Positions 33,177 through 41,915 are shown, counted from the stretch's first letter. The stretch: DNA of 50,906 bases from Pseudomonas sp. ICMP 561 (GCF_002699985.1 NZ_LKBT01000022.1:1-50906); one strand, 5' to 3'. Translations and numbers: made by a program. The notes: generated by a model not told the origin, from the letters alone.

Positions 33177-33950
33177 ATGAGTTATGAATCTATCTTGATA
33201 GAAATTCGAGAAAGGGTTGCGCTGATCACCCTCAACCGGCCTGAGGCTTTGAACGCGTTGAACGCGCAATTGATCAGCGAATTGAATCACGCTCTGGATG
33301 ACCTTGACGCTAACCGTGACATTGGCTGCATCGTGCTGACCGGCTCCAGCAAAGCGTTTGCGGCGGGGGCGGATATCAAGGAAATGGCTGAGCTGAAGTA
33401 TCCCCAGATCTACCTGGACGACCTGTTCAGCGACAGTGATCGCGTCGCCGCCCGGCGTACGCCGATCATCGCAGCCGTGGCAGGTTTTGCCTTGGGCGGA
33501 GGCTGCGAACTGGCATTGATGTGCGACTTCATCCTCGCTGCGGACAATGCCAGGTTCGGTCAGCCGGAAATCAAACTCGGCGTATTACCCGGGATGGGGG
33601 GCACGCAACGCTTGACCCACGCCGTCGGTAAGGCCAAAGCGATGGAAATGTGCCTGACCGGACGTTTGATCGACGCCCAGGAAGCAGAACGCGCCGGGCT
33701 GGTAGCGCGAGTATTGCCGTTGAGCGAACTGCTGGATGAAGCGCTGAAGGTCGCTGCATCCATCGCTGCAAAGTCGCTACCGGTGACGATGATGGTCAAG
33801 GAGAGCGTGAACCGAGCGTTCGAGGTCAGTCTTGCCGAAGGGATTCGCTTTGAACGCCGGGTTTTTCACGCTGCTTTTGCCACCGAGGACCAGAAAGAAG
33901 GCATGGCTGCGTTTATCGAGAAGCGAGAGCCGCGTTTCAAGGGGCGTTGA
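33177..33950 (+). CDS. Enoyl-CoA hydratase
   Basis: This 257-residue crotonase-fold enzyme has the oxyanion-hole segment KAFAAGADIKEMAE, the ALGGGCELALMCD segment and the catalytic Glu region PEIKLGVLPGMGGTQRLTHAVG. The 257-residue length is standard for short-chain enoyl-CoA hydratases. AAAGGAG precedes the ATG at 33177. It probably hydrates the enoyl-CoA that the SDR enzyme encoded upstream then oxidises. Confidence 0.92.
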   Translation: MSYESILIEIRERVALITLNRPEALNALNAQLISELNHALDDLDANRDIGCIVLTGSSKAFAAGADIKEMAELKYPQIYLDDLFSDSDRVAARRTPIIAAVAGFALGGGCELALMCDFILAADNARFGQPEIKLGVLPGMGGTQRLTHAVGKAKAMEMCLTGRLIDAQEAERAGLVARVLPLSELLDEALKVAASIAAKSLPVTMMVKESVNRAFEVSLAEGIRFERRVFHAAFATEDQKEGMAAFIEKREPRFKGR

Positions 33951-33973
33951 GTGGTCCTTGCGACTTGGAGCGC

Positions 33974-35983
33974 TCAGCCATGCTGGATGAATGCCTGATG
34001 CAATCTCCGCGGCCAGTTTTGCTCGAACCACGTCTTTAGCATGATGCAGTGTCCCGGATGGACCAGGCAGAGCTCGTTCGGGGTCTTGCGATACGCTGCA
34101 GCAAGCTCGCGCAGCTCTTCAGAACTGAGCCCGCAATAACCGTGTCGGTCGGTTTTGCCCTCGAACAGAAAATGTTCTGGTTGCAGGCGTGCGAGAAACT
34201 GCAGTCCGGGCTCGCGCATTCGCACGATATACCACAGGCGATTTGCCAGCGGTGCGCCCTTGAGCCCAGGGTGCTCGGTCAGGCGCAGGTCGGCGTCGAA
34301 GAAAGACAGAGCCGGATGCTGCGCAGGTTGATTCAGCCCGCAGGAACGGTCCTGCGCTGTGACTATTGGCGGCGTGCCGGTCATCTCAATGCAACTGGCT
34401 GTGAGGTCGAATCTGCCATCTGCAGTGCTGAGCTGCAAAACCCCATCCGTCGTCAGGTGCAGGGTTTGTGGCAGGTTCAGATGTACTGCGTCAGCGGTGG
34501 GCAGATCCTGTGCAAAGTGATCGTTGAACGGCACCCGATGTTCGTCTGGTACGCCATAGATAATCGGCCGTTCAGGGTCGGCGTCAAAGTGGCCGACAAT
34601 CAATGCAGCGCCAATACGCAGCGCCTTCATTTGCGCCAGCGAAATACCGATGGGGGCACACAGCTCGGCAGGCTCGCATCCCGCCGGATGTGGGGTGAAA
34701 CCAATAGGCAGTCGTCCGTGCATCAACTGTTCTTTCGTCTGGTTGCAGCGACTCAGCAAGGTCGCGGGCTGAAAACCTGTCATGACAGGTTTTCGGTGCT
34801 TCAGCCTTGGCCGGAACGGCATTTCCCAAGGCAGCACGCGGAAGCTGCTGTGATAGCCATGACTGAGGATTTCCATTTCTTCATGCCCTGCCTCTGGCCC
34901 GTCGCCGCGCCCAGGGGTTGCGGCAATGGGCCCTATGGCATCGAGAATCCGTGCAACATCCTCTGGCGCATGGTCTCTCAGCACCTCCGGCTGTTTGGCT
35001 GTGTGATTGATTTCCACTACCAGCCACTGATCGTTGAACCGGGCCTCGGGATGTCCCAGGACTTGCACGATCTGTCCCGGTGTCATCGGCAGGTCAATGC
35101 TCAGCCCACGAATGATGCGCCGCTCGCAACGCTGGCGCTCCAGCCTCCGGGCGCTTGCCTGTCGCTCATGCGCCTGGTGTTCAGTGGGCAGTCGCGACAG
35201 CAGGCTAGCCTCGAAACGCTGGTTACTGGCATTTTTTTTCCCGGCAAGAGCCTCCTTGTCAGACGCGTTTTTCGATGGCTTCAACAGCGGATCATGGAGG
35301 AGCGTTACGTGGTCCGTCGGTGCCAGTTGTAATGCCCACTGTTCAGCCAGGTACAAAATGGCCGGTACGTGCCTGGTTCTCAGGGCTGGCTGCTGAAATT
35401 GAGCAGGTTTTGACCGATGGGGGAAGCGGGCAGGATCGTCAGCGAAGACCAGCAAGTGTCGGGTTCGCTGATGTTCGAAGCGCATGGAGATACCTTCTTC
35501 TTCACATAATCGCAGCAGCAGATGCAGATCGGTTTCGTCTTGCTGTACGCACTGTTCTCGCGAAGGATAGATTCCCACCAGCTTCTCGAAACGATAGGTG
35601 GCAGGAGCAATGCTGTGCTCTTCGAGCAGTCGTGCGATTATCTGCGGCACGCTAAGGTCCTGGAATACCCGACGCTGCCGACGCTGCTCCATATCGAGCA
35701 GCGTCGGGCCCAAAGTGATGCGATAGAGGCTCAATCCGGTCCCGGCGTGCAGTAGTGTGGCGCTACTGATCTTGCCATGAACACCTTGATCGGGGCCTAA
35801 CGCAAGCCAGGCCGCTTTTTGCTCGAATACCTCGAATTTCAGGTGTGGATCACTGCTGACAACGTCAATGATGAAACGATAGGGTGCGTTCAGGGCTTCC
35901 CGCCCGCTGATGCTGATGACGGGCAGATTCATCTTGTGATCGACAATCGCCAGAGTGATCGGCATTCGTTTGCCTTCGGACAT
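33974..35983 (-). CDS. VgrG/Rhs-Vgr-like type VI secretion spike protein, orphan
   Basis: This protein of about 669 residues starts with a VgrG gp27-like region (SISGREALNAPYRFIIDVVS, then FQDLSVPQIIARLLEEHSI and QCVQQDETDLHLLLRLCEEEGISMRFEH). A gp5/OB-like part follows (about 390-520, ALIVGHFDADPERPIIYGVPDEH). The C-terminal ~100 residues (WYIVRMREPGLQFLARLQPEHFLFEGKTDRHGYCGLSSEE...LVHPGHCIMLKTWFEQNW) look like an added delivery or adaptor module. The start may be 35983, 35989 or 35965; 35983 has GGGAG at good spacing. No other T6SS genes adjoin it. Confidence 0.8.
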   Translation of the reverse strand: MSEGKRMPITLAIVDHKMNLPVISISGREALNAPYRFIIDVVSSDPHLKFEVFEQKAAWLALGPDQGVHGKISSATLLHAGTGLSLYRITLGPTLLDMEQRRQRRVFQDLSVPQIIARLLEEHSIAPATYRFEKLVGIYPSREQCVQQDETDLHLLLRLCEEEGISMRFEHQRTRHLLVFADDPARFPHRSKPAQFQQPALRTRHVPAILYLAEQWALQLAPTDHVTLLHDPLLKPSKNASDKEALAGKKNASNQRFEASLLSRLPTEHQAHERQASARRLERQRCERRIIRGLSIDLPMTPGQIVQVLGHPEARFNDQWLVVEINHTAKQPEVLRDHAPEDVARILDAIGPIAATPGRGDGPEAGHEEMEILSHGYHSSFRVLPWEMPFRPRLKHRKPVMTGFQPATLLSRCNQTKEQLMHGRLPIGFTPHPAGCEPAELCAPIGISLAQMKALRIGAALIVGHFDADPERPIIYGVPDEHRVPFNDHFAQDLPTADAVHLNLPQTLHLTTDGVLQLSTADGRFDLTASCIEMTGTPPIVTAQDRSCGLNQPAQHPALSFFDADLRLTEHPGLKGAPLANRLWYIVRMREPGLQFLARLQPEHFLFEGKTDRHGYCGLSSEELRELAAAYRKTPNELCLVHPGHCIMLKTWFEQNWPRRLHQAFIQHG

Positions 35984-36313
35984 CCACATCGCTCCCACCT
36001 TGAATTTAAGGGGGCAGAGGGTACGAAATGCCACGGTCCATGGGCATCGCTTCAGCATTTTTCGGAAAGGGACTACAAGTTAAAGAGGAATGTCGCTAGT
36101 TGCCATGCAGTGCATTAACCCTGATGCAATCGACCTTCGACCTGAAATCGAGAGACGGCAGGGGTTTCATCCGACGTTATCGGGTATAAAATGCGCGGCG
36201 TCGCGTGTTGATAGCGACGCACCTCATTTTTAACGTTTTGCCGGTTTTGCAGTCGGCCCCTTTGACAGGGACTGGCGCATCGGGCAGGACGCAATCGGAT
36301 CAAGAGAGCAAGC
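35984..36313. other. Gene-free divergent region between vgrG-like gene and YebC-family gene
   Basis: These 330 bp have no supported gene and no REP unit. They must contain the promoters of both divergent genes; none could be assigned with confidence. GAGAGCA upstream of 36314 could serve as ribosome-binding site. Confidence 0.4.
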
Positions 36314-37018
36314 ATGGGCGCACAGTGGAAGGTCAAGCATAAAGAAGCAGCATCCAATGCCAAGGGACGTATCTTCGGCAAGCTGTCCAAGGAAATCATG
36401 ATCGCAGCGCGTGCTGGCGCAGATCCGGACATGAACCCGCGTCTGCGGCTGGTTGTGGAACAAGCGAAAAAAGCCTCGATGCCGAGGGAGACCCTGGAGC
36501 GAGCGATCAAGAAGGGAGCCGGTTTGCTGGGCGAAAACGTTACCTTTGAACGTCTTACCTACGAGGGTTTTGCGCCACATCGCGTGCCGGTGATCGTTGA
36601 GTGCCTGACCGACAACATTAATCGCACTGTGTCTGAAATCCGCGTGTTGTTTCGTAAAGGACAATTGGGCGCAGCAGGCTCGGTTTCCTGGGATTTCAAC
36701 TATCAGGGCATGATCGAAGCAATGCCGATCAACCCGGACGCCGATCCAGACGAAGCGGCCATCGAAGCGGGGGCTCAGGATTGCGAGCCAGGCGAAGAGG
36801 GCGCAACCCTGTTCCTGACCGAGCCAACCGACATGGACGCCGTATGCAAGAAACTGCCGGAGTTCGGTTTTACCGTGCAGTCGGCCCAGTTGGGCTACCG
36901 TCCGAAAAGCACCGTTGATGGCCTTGATGACGAGCAGATGGCCGAAGTTGAAGCCTTCCTGGCTGCCATCGATAACAACGATGACGTGCAGAACGTTTAC
37001 GTGGGGTTGGCGGGCTGA
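36314..37018 (+). CDS. YebC/PmpR (TACO1)-family protein
   Basis: This 234-residue protein has the three-domain YebC fold. It opens MGAQWKVKHKEAASNAKGRIFGKLSKEIMIAARAG, continues with NPRLRLVVEQAKKASMPRETLERAIKKG, and contains GAAGSVSWDF. The acidic C-terminus is DDEQMAEVEAFLAAIDNNDDVQNVY. Family members were described as DNA-binding regulators (PmpR) and more recently as factors helping ribosomes through proline stretches. It is not next to ruvC, where the main Pseudomonas YebC gene usually lies, so this is probably the second, YeeN-like paralogue. Confidence 0.88.
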   Translation: MGAQWKVKHKEAASNAKGRIFGKLSKEIMIAARAGADPDMNPRLRLVVEQAKKASMPRETLERAIKKGAGLLGENVTFERLTYEGFAPHRVPVIVECLTDNINRTVSEIRVLFRKGQLGAAGSVSWDFNYQGMIEAMPINPDADPDEAAIEAGAQDCEPGEEGATLFLTEPTDMDAVCKKLPEFGFTVQSAQLGYRPKSTVDGLDDEQMAEVEAFLAAIDNNDDVQNVYVGLAG

Positions 37019-37041
37019 CGGCATTCTGATTTGAAATGCAT

Positions 37042-37240
37042 TCTCCTGTGGGAGCCGGGCAAGCCCGGCTCCTATCAAAAAAATATAACTATCTGATTTG
37101 GAATGCTTTTTACTGTAGGAGTGAGCTTGCTCGCGATAGCTCCAGTACAGGCAATATATTAATCGACTGATAGGCCGAATCGCGAGCAAGCTCACTTCTA
37201 CAGGGTCCGTGTTTGCTGCGCGACAGCGTGGTGTCAGGGA
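37042..37240. repeat. REP half-unit, full REP palindrome and conserved flank
   Basis: A short hairpin, GGGAGCCGGGCAAGCCCGGCTCC, lies at about 37051-37073. A full unit follows at 37113-37204 (TGTAGGAGTGAGCTTGCTCG and inverse). The next ~35 bases (GGTCCGTGTTTGCTGCG, then GACAGCG) recur after the palindrome near 43893. This fills the 293-bp gap between the YebC-family gene and the convergent kinase gene. Confidence 0.8.
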
Positions 37241-37311
37241 CACCGGGGCGACTCCCACACGTACACCGTTTCAACTCAAAATTTGCAGAGCCTGATCTCG
37301 CGCAGCATTTT

Positions 37312-38601
37312 CTACGGGCCTTTAGTCAAAGCCTGCTCAACCTCTCGCAACGTCGGTCGCTGGCTGACATTCGGCTGAATACAGCGAGCCTGCAGTGCCC
37401 ACAGAGCATCTTCTACGGGCTCGGCACAACGCTCCAGCAACTCCCCCAGCAAAATCCCGAAGGCCCGCGTTTCTATACGTTGCAGAGCCACGCCCTGTGC
37501 GGAAGTGGAATAAAACGAAGCAGCGCCGAAATCTCCCAACAGGCAATCGCCGTCGTCGTGCCAGAGAATGTTGTGGCCGTATAGATCGCCATGGGTCATG
37601 CCGTTCTGATGCAGGTGTGCGGTGGCTGATGCGATGCCACGGGCCATGCGTAACGCGATTGCCCTGCTCGGATGGAAACCGTTCGGGTAGATATCCCGGG
37701 AGCACGAATCCAGACTTGGCGGACCCGCAAGGTTGACGAAGTTAGGCTCAATCAATTGCATGACCAGCCCTGCGCATGACTGAGGGTGATCGAGGATCTG
37801 GCCTTCAACGGCAATGAGATTCTGGTGAGTGCCCGCCGCGATACACGCCGCCATTTCGTTGAGCGGCGAGCCGTCGCTGGTCACGGCACCTTTGTACAGT
37901 TTGACGGCCACTGTCCTGGCTGCTTGCCGGGATGGTTGCCAGAGCGCTTGCTGGATGACCCCGGAGGCACCTTCACCCAGGTGCTGCTGAATACTCAGCT
38001 CAGTCCACGGGATCTGCCGTACAGACTTTGCTTCAGGCTCGCTGCACAGCGGATTACCGGCAAAGGCCAGCCACGCCAGTGAGGGCAGTTGCAGCAGCCA
38101 GTCAGGCAATTCGGTCAATTGGTTGGCTGCGATGCGCAGCAGTTCAAGCTGTTCACACTGGGCCAGACTCGCGGGGAGGCGGGTCAGACGATTGCCGGCC
38201 AGCATCAGCTTTTGCAGCGAGCGGCATTCGCCCAGCGTCTCTGGCAGTTGCTCGATCTGGTTGTCGGTGAGGATCAGCCAGCGCAGTCGGGGTGGCAACG
38301 CCGCGGCCGGGACGTGTGAAATCTGGTTCGCCTTGAAGCCGACGATCTGCAGATTCTGACAACGGCCAATGCAGGCCGGCAGCTCTGTAAAAGGGTTGTC
38401 GGAACAAAACAGCACTTTCAAGTGCGATAACCGGTACAAGTCGTCCGGCAAGACGCTCAGGTTGTTGCCACTCAGATTGAGGATTTCCAGCGAGTCGGCC
38501 AGATCGAAGATTTCCACTGGAAATTCGTTCAGCCCGCAGGACAGGTCCAAACGTTTTATACCCGCCAGCTTGCCCGCGCGCAGGTCTTCGAGTGTATGCA
38601 T
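37312..38601 (-). CDS. Leucine-rich-repeat protein kinase
   Basis: This 429-residue fusion has about seven leucine-rich repeats in residues 15-185 (LEILNLSGNNLSVLPDDLYRL and similar). An Hanks-type kinase domain follows in residues 205-429. Kinase residues are complete: glycine loop LGEGASGV (208-215), Lys234 in VAVKLYK, Glu249, HGD (337-339) with Asn344, and D357FG. There is no signal peptide or membrane segment, so the protein is cytoplasmic. The LRRs probably bind the substrate or partner. The gene is followed convergently by the YebC-family gene and preceded within 4 bp by a TetR gene on the same strand. Confidence 0.9.
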   Translation of the reverse strand: MHTLEDLRAGKLAGIKRLDLSCGLNEFPVEIFDLADSLEILNLSGNNLSVLPDDLYRLSHLKVLFCSDNPFTELPACIGRCQNLQIVGFKANQISHVPAAALPPRLRWLILTDNQIEQLPETLGECRSLQKLMLAGNRLTRLPASLAQCEQLELLRIAANQLTELPDWLLQLPSLAWLAFAGNPLCSEPEAKSVRQIPWTELSIQQHLGEGASGVIQQALWQPSRQAARTVAVKLYKGAVTSDGSPLNEMAACIAAGTHQNLIAVEGQILDHPQSCAGLVMQLIEPNFVNLAGPPSLDSCSRDIYPNGFHPSRAIALRMARGIASATAHLHQNGMTHGDLYGHNILWHDDGDCLLGDFGAASFYSTSAQGVALQRIETRAFGILLGELLERCAEPVEDALWALQARCIQPNVSQRPTLREVEQALTKGP

Positions 38602-38604
38602 GGA

Positions 38605-39180
38605 TCAGCCACGACCCATGGTTTCAGGGGGCAGGTTCAGGCAACGATCAACCCACAGGTGGACGCGCTCCAGGCTGGGGGGCGCTTCTGCGTACAAAAT
38701 GCGATAGATCATCGGCGCAACCACTGTGTCAATCAGCTCATTGGCGTCCGGTGCGTTCTCGCCGCGGGCCAGAGCCCGGTCGATGATGATCTGCAACTGA
38801 TCGCGAGTGATGCCGGCACATTTGCCCGAACACGTCGCTGCGCTGCTGGCGACGACATCGCGCATCATCTCCCGGCCGGGGGCCGAGTTCATTTCATCAA
38901 GGTACATTTCGGTCCACGTGCGCAAATCGTCGCGCAGGTTGCCGCAGTCAATAGGCTCATCCGGGCGCAGGCGCTCAACGGCGGCATCAGCCAGCAACGT
39001 GGTCAGGTCACCCCAACGGCGATAGATGGTGGACGGTGTCACGCCCGCACGTGCAGCAATCATGGGCACGCTCAAGGCCGCGCGGTCGTTTTCGACCAGT
39101 AAATCGCGCACTGCGCTGTGAATTGACTCTTGCACGCGAGCGCTGCGACCGCCGGTGCGAATTCCTTCTTTTATAGCCAT
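38605..39180 (-). CDS. TetR-family transcriptional regulator
   Basis: This 191-residue protein has an N-terminal TetR helix-turn-helix (about residues 15-62, VQESIHSAVRDLLVENDRAALSVPMIAARAGVTPSTIYRRWGD). The helical ligand-binding domain is of the TetR_C_16/33-like kind. It diverges from an MFS transporter gene, with two similar sequence blocks in the 105-bp gap, so it likely represses the transporter. Its stop lies 3 bp before the LRR-kinase start, so the two may share a transcript. Confidence 0.9.
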   Translation of the reverse strand: MAIKEGIRTGGRSARVQESIHSAVRDLLVENDRAALSVPMIAARAGVTPSTIYRRWGDLTTLLADAAVERLRPDEPIDCGNLRDDLRTWTEMYLDEMNSAPGREMMRDVVASSAATCSGKCAGITRDQLQIIIDRALARGENAPDANELIDTVVAPMIYRILYAEAPPSLERVHLWVDRCLNLPPETMGRG

Positions 39181-39196
39181 GAGGCGGACCTTAACA

Positions 39197-39258
39197 CAAA
39201 GTATTTGCTTTAAGCTGCATCAGCTCGCACAATCCAGAACGCTAAATCTTAGCTTTAA
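39197..39258. promoter_or_regulatory. Candidate TetR operators (two direct repeats)
   Basis: Read on the minus strand, TTAAAGCAAATACTTTG (39213-39197) and TTAAAGCTAAGATTTAG (39258-39242) match at 13 of 17 positions. Each is itself a partial inverted repeat (AAAG/CTTT or TAAA/TTTA). They lie 45 bp apart in the TetR/MFS divergent promoter. Confidence 0.5.
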
Positions 39259-39285
39259 TGATGTGCCTGATCGGAGAGTGTACCC

Positions 39286-40491
39286 ATGTCCCGTCTTTTG
39301 CAGAACCCTGGCCGGGGAAACAGCGCCTTGGGATTCCTGGCATTCACGACCCTGTGCTTTTTTGCAGCGTCCAGCGCGCCGACGCCGCTCTACCATTTGT
39401 ATCAGCAGGGCTGGGGCTTCTCTGCAGCGATGTTGACGCTGATTTTCGCGGTGTATGCGTTCACGTTGCTGATAGCGCTGTTGATGGTGGGGTCGCTGTC
39501 GGATTATCTGGGGCGGCGCCCAGTGATCTTTGCGGCGCTGCTACTGGAAATTGTTTCCATGCTGCTGTTTATATTTGCGGTTGATGTCGGCTGGCTGCTG
39601 GCAGCGAGGATGATTCAAGGGCTGGCGACAGGTATGGCGGGCAGCGCGCTTGGGGCTGCCTTGCTGGACAACGACGAAAAACAGGGGCCTTTGGTCAACA
39701 GCATCGCGCCGATGTTCGGCATGGCGATTGGGGCCTTAGGCACAGGTCTTCTGGTGGAGCTGGCGCCGCTGCCCCTGCTATTGACCTACTGCCTGTTGTT
39801 GGCGGCGTTTGTCGGACAAGCGATTTATCTTTGGCTGATTCCGGAAACCGTCAGCCGCCAACCGGGTGCCTGGGCCTCGCTGAAACCCTCGCTGCACGTT
39901 CCTGTTCAGGCCCGGCGTACGCTGTGGCTGGTGTTGCCGGTAGATATTGCAGCCTGGTCATTGGGTGGTTTCTTCCTGTCACTGTCGCCATCGTTGCTTG
40001 CTGCAGCCACCGGGACTACTTCTGCAATCAACGGCGGGCTGGCCGTTGCCACGCTGACCATCAGCGGTGCGCTGGCTATTTTCAACTTGCGCACGCGGCC
40101 TGCGGTGTTGGGGCTTTGGGTCGGTGCGAGCGGTTTGCCGGTCGGCGTTGCGGTTATTCTGACGGCGGTCAATGCTGGCTGGCTGTGGCTGTTTTTCGTA
40201 GGCTCGGTCATTGCGGGCATCGGCTTCGGCTCAGGCTTTCTTGGGGCATTGCGCCTGTTATTGCCGTTGGCTCAGGCCCATGAGCGGGCGGGGCTGATGT
40301 CGGCTTTCTATGTGCTCAGCTACCTGGCGTTCTGTATCCCGGCGTTGATCGCCGGCCTGAGCGCCCACAGCTTCGGCCTGATTGCCACGACCAATGTCTA
40401 TGGGGGTGTGGTGATCGTGCTGGCGCTGTTGGCGTTGGCAGGGTTGATTGTGAGGCGTGTGGCGGGAAGGGAAGCGGTCAACTCGGTTTGA
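39286..40491 (+). CDS. MFS transporter
   Basis: This 401-residue major facilitator protein has about twelve hydrophobic helices. The loop 2-3 signature GSLSDYLGRRPVIF (about 67-80) and the helix-4 region RMIQGLATGMAGSALGAALL are visible. The size and the adjacent divergent TetR regulator suggest a drug or small-molecule exporter. No substrate can be named. Confidence 0.9.
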   Translation: MSRLLQNPGRGNSALGFLAFTTLCFFAASSAPTPLYHLYQQGWGFSAAMLTLIFAVYAFTLLIALLMVGSLSDYLGRRPVIFAALLLEIVSMLLFIFAVDVGWLLAARMIQGLATGMAGSALGAALLDNDEKQGPLVNSIAPMFGMAIGALGTGLLVELAPLPLLLTYCLLLAAFVGQAIYLWLIPETVSRQPGAWASLKPSLHVPVQARRTLWLVLPVDIAAWSLGGFFLSLSPSLLAAATGTTSAINGGLAVATLTISGALAIFNLRTRPAVLGLWVGASGLPVGVAVILTAVNAGWLWLFFVGSVIAGIGFGSGFLGALRLLLPLAQAHERAGLMSAFYVLSYLAFCIPALIAGLSAHSFGLIATTNVYGGVVIVLALLALAGLIVRRVAGREAVNSV

Positions 40492-40540
40492 ACGTGTGTC
40501 TATAACGGAAACCCCTTGTTTTAGCGGCTGAATACAGACC

Positions 40541-40632
40541 CTGTTGGAGCGAGGCTTGCCCGCGAAGAGCGATAACGCAGTTTTACTGAGCCACCGCATC
40601 GACTCATTCGCGGGCAAGCCTCGCTCCAACAG
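40541..40632. repeat. REP-type palindrome
   Basis: CTGTTGGAGCGAGGCTTGCC is paired with its inverse ending CTCGCTCCAACAG. It lies between the convergent MFS and anti-sigma genes. Confidence 0.8.
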
Positions 40633-40647
40633 CGAAATCCTCTTCAC

Positions 40648-41406
40648 TCAAATCGCCCCAGGCAGCGCCTGTCGGGCCAGTTGGGCGGCAGGGTCTTTAG
40701 TCGGGGTGACCATGGCGTAGTTGTAGCCTTCGCCGGACCAGTAATCGGCTTGCAGATCACCGTCCAGTCGCGTGCCTCGCGGCAGCAAGCGGTTTTTTGC
40801 ACCCGGCGGGCGGATGTAGAAACTCAGGGTGCGGCCTTCAGTGTCCTTGTACACCACCAGGGCAGCGGCACCCTGTTCAGTGGTGGTCATGCGTCCGCTG
40901 ACCGGTTTGAAACCCGCCGCTTCCAGATTGGGCAGCCGGTTGGCCCGGGTGAAATGACGGTCAAGCCAGCCCTGCGCATCGCTGGTTTTTTCCGCGCTCC
41001 AGTCGCTGGCCATGTTGTCGTCCAGAGCAAACATCCGGTAGGCCTGCAACGCATCAGCCATCGGCGGCGTTGCACTGGCCAGGGTTATTTCCCTGGCCTG
41101 CCAGCCGCTGAATCCGCCAACTCCGACAGCTAACAGCAACATGGCCGCCGTAGCCAGGTGACGATAACGATTACGCCGCATGCGCTGACGGATAAACACC
41201 GGGTCCAGTTCCGGGTTCGGCGGGCGTTGCAGTTCGCCACTCATTGCAGTGCGCAACCGTTTCGCGTCGTCCTGCCAGGCTTTGACCTGCGACGCGACCT
41301 GCGGATGGGCTGCCAGCCAGGTTTCCAGGCGCAGGCGGTCGGCCTCGCTCAGTTGATGATCCACATAAGCGTGAAGGTCTAGTTCGCTGGGGGGCAGGGT
41401 GATCAT
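40648..41406 (-). CDS. Transmembrane anti-sigma factor
   Basis: This 252-residue protein has a cytoplasmic N-terminal helical anti-sigma segment (about 1-85, LDLHAYVDHQLSEADRLRLETWLAAHP). One membrane span follows near 95-115 (HLATAAMLLLAVGVGGFSGW), then a ~135-residue periplasmic domain. The cysteines of zinc-binding anti-sigma factors (HxxxCxxC) are absent. Its ATG overlaps the stop of the ECF sigma gene (ATGA). An upstream in-frame extension overlapping the sigma gene is rejected. It should hold the sigma factor inactive until an envelope or oxidative signal arrives. Confidence 0.88.
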   Translation of the reverse strand: MITLPPSELDLHAYVDHQLSEADRLRLETWLAAHPQVASQVKAWQDDAKRLRTAMSGELQRPPNPELDPVFIRQRMRRNRYRHLATAAMLLLAVGVGGFSGWQAREITLASATPPMADALQAYRMFALDDNMASDWSAEKTSDAQGWLDRHFTRANRLPNLEAAGFKPVSGRMTTTEQGAAALVVYKDTEGRTLSFYIRPPGAKNRLLPRGTRLDGDLQADYWSGEGYNYAMVTPTKDPAAQLARQALPGAI

Positions 41407-41915
41407 TTCAGTATCCGCAGAGAAGGGGTCGTGATTTCGCCATCGCTGAATTGGCGAAGGGCCTGACGAGCGCGGGACAAGCGCGACATGACCGTGCCGA
41501 TGGGCACGTCGAGAATCGTGGCGACTTCCTTGTAACTCAAGCCTTCCACCGAGATCCATAACAGCAGCGCACGCTGCTCGGTGTTCAGTCGCTCAAACGC
41601 ACCAAGAGTTGATTGAGCAATCACGGTGCGTTCAACGCTGGGTTGGTAATCCTCATCTGCGCCACCGGTAAAAAGCGCCAGCATGCGGCTGTACCGACGT
41701 GAGCGGCGATGGGCGTCGAGAAACTGGCGATAGAGTATCGAGAACAGCCAGGCGCGCAAATCGCCTTCGATTCGCTTGTCTTTCCAGGCCGACAAGGCTT
41801 TTTCCAGGCTTGCCTGAACCAGGTCATCAGCGCCGCTGGAGTTGCGGGTCAGCGACAGGGCAAACCTGCGCATTCGCGGTATCAACTCTCTGAGTTGGTC
41901 GTCGAGCTCGTTCAT
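41403..41915 (-). CDS. ECF RNA polymerase sigma factor
   Basis: This 170-residue sigma factor has region 2 at about residues 10-75 (LIPRMRRFALSLTRNSSGADDLVQASLEKALSAW, AWLFSILYRQFLDAHRR). Region 4 is at about 110-160 (RLNTEQRALLLWISVEGLSYKEVATILDVPIGTVMSRLSRARQAL). It is co-transcribed with its anti-sigma gene and diverges from a catalase-related peroxidase/cytochrome b561 pair. Matching promoter motifs on both sides point to autoregulation plus control of the peroxidase genes. Confidence 0.92.
   Translation of the reverse strand: MNELDDQLRELIPRMRRFALSLTRNSSGADDLVQASLEKALSAWKDKRIEGDLRAWLFSILYRQFLDAHRRSRRYSRMLALFTGGADEDYQPSVERTVIAQSTLGAFERLNTEQRALLLWISVEGLSYKEVATILDVPIGTVMSRLSRARQALRQFSDGEITTPSLRILK

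Noticed and set aside
34049..35332. 427-codon plus-strand frame opposite the VgrG gene
   Set aside because: Antisense shadow of a well-supported VgrG; composition is atypical and there is no motif.
36230..37258. 342-codon minus-strand frame opposite the YebC-family gene
   Set aside because: Antisense shadow that also runs through a REP palindrome.
41407..41559. N-terminal extension of the anti-sigma factor
   Set aside because: It is antisigma-frame read-through inside the sigma gene; the ATG overlapping the sigma stop is the natural coupled start.
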